From positions 1 through 64,000 of the forward strand of contig JAGUZQ010000048.1 in assembly GCA_020060765.1 (NCBI GenBank): a stretch of 64,000 nucleotides of DNA, written 5' to 3'. Below, piece after piece: positions 27,093 to 34,465 of this stretch. A model generated the notes under the pieces. It ran no database searches, was not told where the DNA came from, and saw nothing but the letters and a program-made list of their open reading frames with translations. This DNA is from Planctomycetota bacterium (lineage in GTDB: Bacteria; Planctomycetota; SZUA-567). A program made the translations under genes and the position numbers. Position 1 is the stretch's first letter; the number at the start of each line of letters is the position of its first letter.

Positions 27093-27542
27093 TCACTCCC
27101 CTGCCGGAACGTCGACGATAATTGTGACTGGTCCGGAGTTGTTCAGCGTCACATCCATGTGTGCGCCAAACACCCCTCGCTCCACTCTTACGCCCAGCAT
27201 CACCATCTCCCGGCAGAACAGGTCGTACAACGGCTCCGCTGTTCCCGGATTCGCCGCGGCAGCGAAAGACGGTCGGTTTCCCCGGCTCGCGTCTGCCAGC
27301 AGAGTGAACTGACTCACCGCCAGTACCCCGCCGCCGGTGTCCAGGAGCGACAGGTTCATCTTATCGTCGGCATCCTTGAACACGCGTAGCCTGGCGATTT
27401 TTCCCGCCATTTTTTTCGCGCTCGCCTCGTCGTCATCGTGCCCCACGCCCAGCAGAACCAGGAAGCCGTCTCCGATTTCCCCCGTGGTCTCGCCTGCTAC
27501 CACCACTTTGGCAAAAGAAACTCTCTGCACCACCGCGCGCAA
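27093..27542 (-). CDS. dtd: D-aminoacyl-tRNA deacylase
   Basis: 149 aa, full length. MRAVVQRVSFAKV, SQFTLLAD and the NSGPVTI C-terminal motif are the Dtd signatures; Thr in SQFTL and the Gly-Pro (cross-subunit GP) pair form the D-chirality pocket. It removes D-amino acids mischarged on tRNA. Its start lies 10 bases after the stop of the upstream alpha/beta hydrolase, so the two are probably cotranscribed. Confidence 0.95.
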   Translation of the reverse strand: MRAVVQRVSFAKVVVAGETTGEIGDGFLVLLGVGHDDDEASAKKMAGKIARLRVFKDADDKMNLSLLDTGGGVLAVSQFTLLADASRGNRPSFAAAANPGTAEPLYDLFCREMVMLGVRVERGVFGAHMDVTLNNSGPVTIIVDVPAGE

Positions 27543-27551
27543 GCGAAACTC

Positions 27552-28340
27552 CTATTTCGTAAGCTCCATGCCTTTTTTCTCCGCGTTACCCGCCAGTTGC
27601 GCAAACCATTCCATTGCACGGTCGCAATGGCAGTCGTGCCCGCCGGGGTGGATATCCAGCCAGCAACGCGCGCCAGGCGCGGTGTATTTTACCTTGCAGA
27701 ACAAGTTGAGTGAATGCGTACAAGGCACCGAGGGGTCGTCCAGTCCGTGGTGAATCCAGACCGTCGCCCGGGCGAGGCGGCCGACGTGGCTGACAGGCGA
27801 GCGCGCAGCGTATTCGGCATCGATCGCCATGCTTTCGCCGGGCTTGCCCCCGCAGCAGGCCTCAATGTGCGCGCTGTAGTTGGGGTTTTCGCCGTGCCAC
27901 TGCGCCAGGTCGGTGATGGGGCACCACGCGCTGACTCCCCGCCATAATTCCGGCGCAGCCGCCGCCATCATCAACGACATATGCCCGCCCCCGCTGCCGC
28001 CAAAACAGAAAATGGCGTCACTTCTCACCTCGTATTTTTCCCGCACAGCCGCCACCGCGTCCAGCACGTCCTGCCGGGCGAGGGAAGAGGCGCACGCTTC
28101 TTTCGCGCGCGGGTTGGTCGTCAGGTTGGGGCCGCGGAAATTCGGCACCAGCAAGCCCCACCCGCGTTCCTCCACGAACGGCAAAACATTTTCGGCCTGT
28201 TTGACGCTATTCACCTCCGCGCTCCAGGTATGCAACACCACCAGCAGCGGCTGTTGCTTTCCCGCCGGAGGCAGCAGCAAATTCATTTCCTGAGAGCCGT
28301 CGATACTGGAAGCGACCTCGAATTTTATCAGTTCCGCCAT
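27552..28340 (-). CDS. Alpha/beta hydrolase, prolyl-oligopeptidase/acyl-esterase type
   Basis: 262 aa. The ATG at 28340 has GAGGAG upstream. The nucleophile elbow is GGSGGGHMS, the Asp is in HHGLDDPSVP and the His in HPGGHDCH, a complete triad. No signal peptide is visible. Family members are acyl or carbohydrate esterases and peptidases. Neighbourhood with many glycosidases makes a carbohydrate esterase possible but unproven. Confidence 0.82.
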   Translation of the reverse strand: MAELIKFEVASSIDGSQEMNLLLPPAGKQQPLLVVLHTWSAEVNSVKQAENVLPFVEERGWGLLVPNFRGPNLTTNPRAKEACASSLARQDVLDAVAAVREKYEVRSDAIFCFGGSGGGHMSLMMAAAAPELWRGVSAWCPITDLAQWHGENPNYSAHIEACCGGKPGESMAIDAEYAARSPVSHVGRLARATVWIHHGLDDPSVPCTHSLNLFCKVKYTAPGARCWLDIHPGGHDCHCDRAMEWFAQLAGNAEKKGMELTK

Positions 28341-28440
28341 GACCGTCTCCTCTGAACTGCAACCAGAAAATGGTTCTTCGCATGTTTTCGGGGAAAGCTG
28401 GTGGTTGCGAAGATGCCGTTTGGAAAAATATCTATAGACC

Positions 28441-28519
28441 GTCATTCCCGCGAAGGCGGGAATCCAGGCGGGGAACCCGTACGCAACACCTCCTGGATTC
28501 CTGCCTTCGCAGGAATAAC
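28441..28519. repeat. Long inverted repeat of the VIPAKAGIQ class
   Basis: Arms of 28 bases (28441-28468 and 28492-28519) match at 25 positions and are separated by 23 bases. Translated, it gives VIPAKAGIQ, a well known signature of dispersed REP/MITE-like palindromes in many bacteria. It lies upstream of the hydrolase and downstream of ackA. A shorter relative is at 59634-59658. Confidence 0.8.
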
Positions 28520-28625
28520 GATGCGTAAGTTTTGTGTCTTTTCGAACGTTTTACTCGATTGAAGCAAATAAGCATTACCCCGAAATATTATGAAGAACCC
28601 AAAAAATAATGCGGCAACCTGCCCC

Positions 28626-29831
28626 CTATTTCGCCAGTTCGTAAGTCTCGGTCGCGATCCAGCCTTCCTCGTCGGTAGGCACGACCATGACTTTAACCTT
28701 GCTGCCGGAAGTGGAGATAATTCCTTCCTTACCGCGGATCGTGCCTTTGTTTTTAGCTTCGTCGATTTCAATGCCGAACGCCGACAGGTTGCCGCAAGAA
28801 GCGCTTCTGACGTGCGAACCGTTTTCGCCAATGCCGCCGGTAAAAACGATGGCGTCGACCTGCCCGAGAATTGCCATGTACGCGCCGATGTAGAATTTGA
28901 GCCGGTAATTGAAGATATCAAGCGCCAGTTGGGCGCGCGGGTGCCCGCCGTTATTGGCTGCAAGCTCCTCCAGGTCGCGCATGTCGTTAGAGACGCCGCT
29001 GATACCGAGTAGCCCTGATTTCTTATTAAGCAGGTTGTCGATCTTTTTCGGATCGGCGAATTCGTCCTTGCCCAGCAGGTAGAATATGATCGCCGGGTCG
29101 ATATCGCCGCACCGGGTGCCCATCACCACGCCCGGCAGCGGCGTCATGCCCATCGTGGTGTCGATGCCTTTGCCGTTTTTCACCGCCGCCATGGAACCGC
29201 CGTTGCCGAGGTGGCAGGTGATGATGTTGGTCTGATCCAGGGGCTTACCCAGCAACTCCGCCGTCCGGTGCGTGACAAACGCATGCGAGGTGCCGTGAAA
29301 ACCGTATTTCCGCACGCGGTATTTCTCGTACAATTCGTGCGGCAGCGCATAAAGATACGCGTGCGGCGGGATGGTCTGGTGAAACGCGGTGTCGAAAACC
29401 GCCACCATCGGCACGCCGGGCAGAGCCTCCTGCGCTTCCCTGATGCCGGTCAGGTTCGGCGGATTGTGCAACGGCGCGAGGTCGCAGAAATCCTCCACGC
29501 AGGCCAGCACCTTGTCGTCGATCAGAACCGATCCGGAATAGGCCTCGCCTCCGTGCACCACCCGGTGACCCACCGCGCCGATCTCGCCGATCTGTTCGAT
29601 CACCCCGTGAGTCGCGTCAGTCAATATCCGCAAAATCTCGGACATTCCGGCTTTGTGATTCCTCACCGCCACTTCCGCTTCGTGTTTACCCTTGTCGGAC
29701 TTATGAATAAGCCGTGAGCCGCTTTCGCCGATCTTCTCTACCAGCCCCTTGGCAAGCACCGCCTTTTCCGGCATTTTGTACAGTTGGTATTTGATCGAGG
29801 AAGAACCGCAGTTGATTACCAGAACAATCAT
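28626..29831 (-). CDS. ackA: Acetate kinase
   Basis: 401 aa, normal length. VLVINCGSSSIKYQLY is the phosphate-binding start, HRVVHGG and YGFHGTSH carry active-site His/Arg, and VFTGGIGENG is the adenine-site motif. It converts acetyl phosphate and ADP to acetate and ATP, the usual last step of acetate fermentation. The ATG at 29831 has AAAGG upstream; longer frames run antisense to the histidine kinase and were rejected. No phosphotransacetylase gene is in the window. Confidence 0.97.
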   Translation of the reverse strand: MIVLVINCGSSSIKYQLYKMPEKAVLAKGLVEKIGESGSRLIHKSDKGKHEAEVAVRNHKAGMSEILRILTDATHGVIEQIGEIGAVGHRVVHGGEAYSGSVLIDDKVLACVEDFCDLAPLHNPPNLTGIREAQEALPGVPMVAVFDTAFHQTIPPHAYLYALPHELYEKYRVRKYGFHGTSHAFVTHRTAELLGKPLDQTNIITCHLGNGGSMAAVKNGKGIDTTMGMTPLPGVVMGTRCGDIDPAIIFYLLGKDEFADPKKIDNLLNKKSGLLGISGVSNDMRDLEELAANNGGHPRAQLALDIFNYRLKFYIGAYMAILGQVDAIVFTGGIGENGSHVRSASCGNLSAFGIEIDEAKNKGTIRGKEGIISTSGSKVKVMVVPTDEEGWIATETYELAK

Positions 29832-29895
29832 GACGCGCCTTTCTTTCCAAGCTGTGAAGTGTTTTGCGCCGGGACAAACCAATCGAGGCGTTTCC

Positions 29896-29924
29896 ATCTT
29901 AACGCGGGAGTCCGGGGCGGTCAA
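29896..29924 (-). promoter_or_regulatory. Promoter of ackA
   Basis: On the minus strand TTGACC (29919-29924), a 17-base spacer and TAAGAT (29896-29901). Confidence 0.55.
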
Positions 29925-29972
29925 GAGCGCAATCGCGGCGGAATAATATTTCGCCTGTATTTTTTTTACGCA

Positions 29973-30001
29973 TTGAACTATTTCGCTGAATGCTGTAAAT
30001 T
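29973..30001 (+). promoter_or_regulatory. Promoter of the hybrid histidine kinase gene
   Basis: TTGAAC (29973-29978), a 17-base spacer and TAAATT (29996-30001), about 28 bases before the ATG at 30030. Confidence 0.5.
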
Positions 30002-30029
30002 TTACACTTAATCCTTGAATGGAACACCT

Positions 30030-31562
30030 ATGAATAACTGCAATCATCGAAATAATCAAGAACTGACCGACACGGGACTCCTGCGCCGGGAAAAAAATGC
30101 CTTGGAAAACCAACTGCGCCGGATTTTCGAAACTGTCGAATCCGGCCTGCTGGTACTTGATCAGGAGTTGAACATCCTGACCGCGAACAAAAACGCCTGC
30201 GAAATAATGGGCTGCGTAGAAGACGAAATCGGCCACCCCCCGGTGTCTGCTTTCTTCGGCAAGGAATACGCCGACATCGAGTGGATGCTCGCGGCGGTGT
30301 TGCGCACCGGCCAGACCAGGAAAACCTCTATCTGCCTCAAGCGCGGCGACAACAAGAGCAAGCATATAAGCCTGACCGTGGCGATTCTTAACGAACTTGA
30401 TGAAAATATCCGCCTGCTGGTTTGCCTGAACGACATCAGCGAGTACTACGAAAGTCTGGTGCAGAAAGCCCAGACCGAGAAAATGGCGGCGGTGGGGCTG
30501 CTGGCGGCAGGCATCGCCCACGAATTCAACAATATCTGGGCCAGCGTACACGGCTACGCCGAACTCGCCAAGCAAAACGATAAATTCGCGGCCGAACTCG
30601 TCGACGTGACACTGGAGCAGTCTGAGCGCGCCAGCGAAATCATCCATTCCCTCCTCAGTTTCTCCGACATGCGCGTCGACCTCCGCCGGGGCGTACGCAT
30701 CGGCCGGATTCTGAAATCGATCCAGCGGCTGGTGGAACTGGAGATGCGCGCCAAGGGTATCGAGATGAAGCTTCACATCGCCGAGGATCCCAAAATCATC
30801 GGCAATGAGAGTATGCTGCAACAGGTTTTTCTCAACCTGGTGATAAACGCCTATCAGTCGATCGAGGACAAGGGTACGGTCTCCATTTCCCTGAAAGCCG
30901 ACAATTCCTCAGTTTATATCGCTATCAGCGACACTGGCTGCGGCATGACGCCCGATCAGATGACTCACATTTTCGAACCTTTTTATACCACCAAGGGCGC
31001 TCTGGGCGGCAACGAACGCGTCGACGGCCACGGCCTGGGACTCACCCTTTCCTACAACCTCATTACCGTGCACAGTGGAGAAATTTCCGTCGACAGCAAG
31101 CCTGGCGCTGGTAGCGTGTTTACGGTAAGAATTCCTCTCGAACTGGAAGAAGAGGAGTTTCTTATCCGGAAAGAACCGCTGGCCGCCAAGTACGCCGAGA
31201 CGGCGGGCTTGCGGATTCTGGTAGTCGACGACGAAATCATGCTCCACGGCCTGATCCGCAGCATGTTGCCGCAGCACACCGTCGACGCGGTCGCCAAAGC
31301 TTCGCAGGCGCTGGAAATGATCGACAACGAATGTTACGATGCGATTTTCCTCGACCTCATTCTCGGCAGCGAGATGGACGGTTTCCAACTTTTTGCCGTG
31401 CTCCAGGAAAAAAAGCTCCAGGACAAGGTAATCCTGATTACCGGCCGCCCGGAAGACAAACGCATCAACAGCATCCGCCAGAAAGCAGCGGCTTTTATCA
31501 CCAAGCCCTTCAGCATGGACGATATCCGCAATTCCGTAAACCTCGCCGCTGGCGTGCGCTAA
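30030..31562 (+). CDS. Soluble PAS-domain hybrid histidine kinase
   Basis: 510 aa with no membrane segment, so a cytoplasmic sensor. A PAS domain (about residues 20-140, RIFETVESGLLVLDQELNIL) leads to the H-box GIAHEFNNIWASVHGY, then N, G1 (ISDTGCGMT), F (IFEPFYTTK) and G2 (GHGLGLT) boxes. The C-terminus is a receiver domain with VVDDE and the phospho-acceptor in FLDLILG; the kinase-receiver order is that of NtrB-like hybrids. There is no output domain, so phosphate is probably passed on or the receiver self-regulates. ATG 30030 is preferred over a TTG 15 bases upstream. No partner regulator is nearby. Confidence 0.92.
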   Translation: MNNCNHRNNQELTDTGLLRREKNALENQLRRIFETVESGLLVLDQELNILTANKNACEIMGCVEDEIGHPPVSAFFGKEYADIEWMLAAVLRTGQTRKTSICLKRGDNKSKHISLTVAILNELDENIRLLVCLNDISEYYESLVQKAQTEKMAAVGLLAAGIAHEFNNIWASVHGYAELAKQNDKFAAELVDVTLEQSERASEIIHSLLSFSDMRVDLRRGVRIGRILKSIQRLVELEMRAKGIEMKLHIAEDPKIIGNESMLQQVFLNLVINAYQSIEDKGTVSISLKADNSSVYIAISDTGCGMTPDQMTHIFEPFYTTKGALGGNERVDGHGLGLTLSYNLITVHSGEISVDSKPGAGSVFTVRIPLELEEEEFLIRKEPLAAKYAETAGLRILVVDDEIMLHGLIRSMLPQHTVDAVAKASQALEMIDNECYDAIFLDLILGSEMDGFQLFAVLQEKKLQDKVILITGRPEDKRINSIRQKAAAFITKPFSMDDIRNSVNLAAGVR

Positions 31563-31598
31563 AAAAAGGCATTATGTTCCGGGGAAGAACATAATGCC
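31561..31598 (-). terminator. Rho-independent terminator of recA
   Basis: A perfect 12-bp stem (31568-31579 with 31587-31598) and a 7-base loop are followed on the minus strand by seven T residues (31567-31561). It ends the lexA-recA transcript and overlaps the stop of the convergent kinase gene. Confidence 0.85.
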
Positions 31599-31684
31599 AG
31601 GGGGATTGAAGCGCGGAAAGGATACGCTTCCGGGGATTTTTTTTAGTGCCCTCCTGCAGGTGTATGAAATATATAATTCCAGCC

Positions 31685-32770
31685 TTATGCCACTTCGTCC
31701 GCCACTTCTGCTCCGGTTTCCTCCTCGGTTTCTGACTGTCCGCCAGACTCTGAATAGGTTTCCTTGACCTTCAGTTCCAACAGGGCGCAAATGTCCTTAT
31801 TTTCCTCCAGAAATTCCATCGCCTTATCCCTGCCCTGCCCCAACCTGGTTTCGCCGAAGCTCAGCCAGGAACCGGATTTTTCCAGAATTTTGTTCTCTAC
31901 GCCCAAATCCAGCAATTCGCCATAATAGTTTATGCCGCGATTGAACAAAATGTCGAAAATCGCCACCCGGAACGGCGCAGCCACCTTGTTCTTTACCACC
32001 TTGACCTTGACCTGGTTGCCGATCGGAACCTCGCCCTTCTTGATTGTGCCTATCCGCCTGATATCCAGCCGGAGAGAAGCATAGAACTTCAAGGCGTTTC
32101 CGCCCGGTGTCGTCTCGGGACTGCCGAACATCACGCCGATTTTCATCCTGATCTGGTTGATGAAGATGACGGAAGTATTGGTTTTCTTGACGATTCCGGT
32201 CAGTTTGCGCAAGGCCTGGCTCATCAGACGCGCCTGCAATCCCACGTGATTCTGACCCATTTCGCCGTCGATTTCATGCTGCGGCGTCAGGGCAGCCACC
32301 GAATCTACCACCACGATGTCAACCGCGCCTGACCGGGTCAGCAATTCGCAGATTTCCAGCGCCTGCTCGCCGCTATCCGGCTGGCTGACCAACAGATTGT
32401 CCAGATCAACCCCCAGTTTGCGTGCATAGGAAGGATCCAGCGCGTGCTCCGCATCGATAAATGCCGCCGTGCCCCCAAGCTTCTGCGCAGTAGCGATACA
32501 GTGCAGTGCCAGCGTGGTTTTTCCCGAACTTTCCGGCCCGTAAAACTCCACCACCCGCCCGCGGGGAATGCCGCCTACCCCCACCGCCGCGTCCAGCGAC
32601 AGGCTGCCGGTACTGATAGCGTCGCATTCTGCCTTGTAGTCCGAGCCCAGTCGCATAATCGCCTCAGTACCGAATTTTTTGGAAATTTCGTCCAGAGTCC
32701 GCCCCAGCGCTTTATCCTTGCCGCCGGTATCCTTTTCAGTTGTAATTTCTTTTGTCTTTGCGCGAGCCAT
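31685..32770 (-). CDS. recA: RecA recombinase
   Basis: 361 aa, full length. Walker [10 protein letters not shown], Walker B region [10 protein letters not shown], the L1/L2 loops ([27 protein letters not shown]) and the C-terminal acidic tail ([14 protein letters not shown]) are present. It forms filaments on single-stranded DNA, drives strand exchange and triggers LexA self-cleavage. It lies 28 bases downstream of lexA and shares its terminator-bounded transcript. Confidence 0.98.
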   Translation of the reverse strand: MARAKTKEITTEKDTGGKDKALGRTLDEISKKFGTEAIMRLGSDYKAECDAISTGSLSLDAAVGVGGIPRGRVVEFYGPESSGKTTLALHCIATAQKLGGTAAFIDAEHALDPSYARKLGVDLDNLLVSQPDSGEQALEICELLTRSGAVDIVVVDSVAALTPQHEIDGEMGQNHVGLQARLMSQALRKLTGIVKKTNTSVIFINQIRMKIGVMFGSPETTPGGNALKFYASLRLDIRRIGTIKKGEVPIGNQVKVKVVKNKVAAPFRVAIFDILFNRGINYYGELLDLGVENKILEKSGSWLSFGETRLGQGRDKAMEFLEENKDICALLELKVKETYSESGGQSETEEETGAEVADEVA

Positions 32771-32798
32771 ACTGTCCCCCCTTTTTATAATTCAGTCT

Positions 32799-33410
32799 TT
32801 AATATAAAACCCTGTGTACTCCCACCACTTTTCCACCGACTCGGAAATCGGTAGACTCCAGATCAACGTGAATCGGACTGTAAAGCGAATTGGCAGGAAT
32901 CAGCTGCGCGGTTCTGCCCGAAATGACTATTCGCTTCACGGTAGCCTCGCCCTCTACCACCGCTACTCCGATTTCGCCGTTTTCCACCCGCGGCTGATTC
33001 CTGACAATCGCGAAATCCCCATCCCAGATACCATCGTCTATCATGCTGTCGCCTCGAACTCGCAGGGCGTAATGATTATCCGCAGCATAAAGATTTTCCA
33101 ATTCCAGATAGCCATCGAGATTTTCAATTGCCGTAATCGGTGCGCCTGCCGCCACCCGCCCGACAATAGGAATACCCCGCTCCGCGTTTTCCAGAAACTC
33201 CCCGGCAATTTCAATACCGCGGGAGCTATGAGGGCGCCGCGAGATATAGCCTTTTTTCTCCAGCGCCTCCAGATAGCCCCGCACCGAATTGGTCGAACTA
33301 AAGCCAAAGCGTTCGCCAATTTCCCGCACGGTCGGAACATAATTTTCATCCCGAACACAGGAACGGATAAACTCGAAAACTTCCTGCTGTTTGTCTGTAA
33401 GCGATTTCAA
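32799..33410 (-). CDS. lexA: LexA SOS repressor
   Basis: 203 aa. The N-terminal winged helix (VPTVREIGERFGFSSTNSVR, about residues 25-44) is followed by the self-cleavage site A-G in RVAAGAPI and the Ser/Lys dyad (GDSMID; ATVKRIV). The start is TTG (33410) with AAAGGAG seven bases upstream and no better start nearby. It would repress its own operon, which also holds recA. A consensus-like promoter with an embedded palindrome lies at 33452-33480. Confidence 0.95.
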   Translation of the reverse strand: MKSLTDKQQEVFEFIRSCVRDENYVPTVREIGERFGFSSTNSVRGYLEALEKKGYISRRPHSSRGIEIAGEFLENAERGIPIVGRVAAGAPITAIENLDGYLELENLYAADNHYALRVRGDSMIDDGIWDGDFAIVRNQPRVENGEIGVAVVEGEATVKRIVISGRTAQLIPANSLYSPIHVDLESTDFRVGGKVVGVHRVLY

Positions 33411-33451
33411 TTCCTGCTCCTTTGTGCAGCCTCATAACAGTTATATCGGCT

Positions 33452-33480
33452 AATATACTGCACGCATGTACACTTTTCAA
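33452..33480 (-). promoter_or_regulatory. lexA promoter with embedded operator candidate
   Basis: The minus strand has TTGAAA (33475-33480), an exact 17-base spacer and TATATT (33452-33457). The spacer holds TGTAC-N4-GTGCA (33459-33472), an imperfect 5-4-5 palindrome placed where LexA would exclude RNA polymerase. A weaker match, TGCAC-N4-TTGCA, lies at 33500-33513. Confidence 0.55.
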
Positions 33481-33499
33481 GCGTTTTTTTTATTTTTAC

Positions 33500-33513
33500 T
33501 GCACATATTTGCA
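33500..33513. promoter_or_regulatory. Second, weaker LexA-operator-like site
   Basis: TGCACATATTTGCA resembles the element inside the lexA promoter (shared TGCAC half and 4-base gap) and lies 41 bases upstream of it. Confidence 0.3.
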
Positions 33514-33581
33514 CCCAACCATATAAATCCTTATCTGTTCTGGCTTTACGCAAGAGATATTTTTATTGATTTTTCTTAGGC

Positions 33582-33623
33582 TTGACAAAGCGCCTTTCAT
33601 GCAGTACGTTAAACGTTTAGGGG
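33582..33623 (+). promoter_or_regulatory. Promoter and LacI-type operator before the third pseudopilin
   Basis: TTGACA (33582-33587) and a weak TACGTT (33605-33610) are 17 bases apart. GTTAAACGTTTAGGGG (33608-33623) overlaps the -10; it contains the 10-base palindrome TAAACGTTTA and matches 14 of 16 positions of the site at 1426-1441. The leader down to the coding start is about 130 bases with no other gene. Confidence 0.45.
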
Positions 33624-33755
33624 GTATCTGGATTTAATATCACACGATAAAATTGCCAGATGTATTGGGGGAAATATGAAGTAAACTGTACATATTGAGA
33701 TTCATATTCCATATTTACAGGGCGCGCTGGTTCTATGTCGGAAGGAGTGTGTAAA

Positions 33756-34436
33756 TTGCTGTACAGAAAGATGGATACTCGGCGGCAAAGAAAATTCATA
33801 CACCCTACTGCTTTAAGCTTTACGCTTATCGAATTGCTGGTCGTGATCTCCATCATATCCATCCTGATGGGTATGCTGTTGCCTGTGCTTCAGCAAGCAA
33901 AAAATAGCGCCCAAAGTGTGCAGTGTATTAATAATTTAAAAAACACCGGACATGTGTGCTATTTGTATTCCGAGAACCACAACAACTATTTTGTACCTAT
34001 CAGGACTAATGCAAACAGCGGAATGGCATGGTCGAGAATCCTTGTGCGGGGCGGGTACTACACCGACCTGATTGACACTGCCGCCGACCTGTATGTGCAA
34101 AATCTGGATAATTGCTTTCTCCTTTGCCCTTCAAATGAACCGGAGAAATGGACGTGGAACAGTAACTACAGTTACGGCATGGATAACGCCGGATCGGGCG
34201 CGGATGCTCCCTTCAGAATTTCCAAAATGCCCGGCAATAAGCTTGTTTTCGCCGATAGCATCAGAATTTCCGATAACGGCAAACAGCATTACATTTTCTA
34301 CGAAGGCGGCACAGACCGATGCGTGCATCTGCGACATTCTGGAAAGGCAAACGCCTGGCACCTGGACGGAAGCGTTCGCAAAACTGACAGGAAGGAACTC
34401 CTGGACAATAATCTTACAACTTGCGTATATCCGTAG
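33756..34436 (+). CDS. Type II/IV pseudopilin, stand-alone form
   Basis: About 226 aa from a TTG at 33756, chosen because GGAAGGAG (33739-33746) sits nine bases before it. An ATG at 33735 would place that site inside the gene, and an ATG at 33771 is also possible. A basic leader ends at [14 protein letters not shown]. The residue before the predicted cut is Ser, whereas Gly is usual; Glu at +5 is kept. The tail [13 protein letters not shown] is an exact H-X9-DG. It is exported and processed by prepilin peptidase, then built into a pseudopilus or remains in the membrane. It lacks the AbiEi-like domain of the other two. The next gene, a large secreted glycosidase-like protein, starts 30 bases after its stop. 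Confidence 0.85.
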   Translation: MLYRKMDTRRQRKFIHPTALSFTLIELLVVISIISILMGMLLPVLQQAKNSAQSVQCINNLKNTGHVCYLYSENHNNYFVPIRTNANSGMAWSRILVRGGYYTDLIDTAADLYVQNLDNCFLLCPSNEPEKWTWNSNYSYGMDNAGSGADAPFRISKMPGNKLVFADSIRISDNGKQHYIFYEGGTDRCVHLRHSGKANAWHLDGSVRKTDRKELLDNNLTTCVYP

Positions 34437-34465
34437 TCACACCTCAAACCAGAAGGGGATTCTTT

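Noticed and set aside
29832-30821. A 5' extension of the acetate kinase frame by about 330 codons
   Set aside because: It runs antisense through the PAS/histidine kinase gene, and the acetate kinase family start (VLVINCGSSS) with its own ribosome site lies at 29831.
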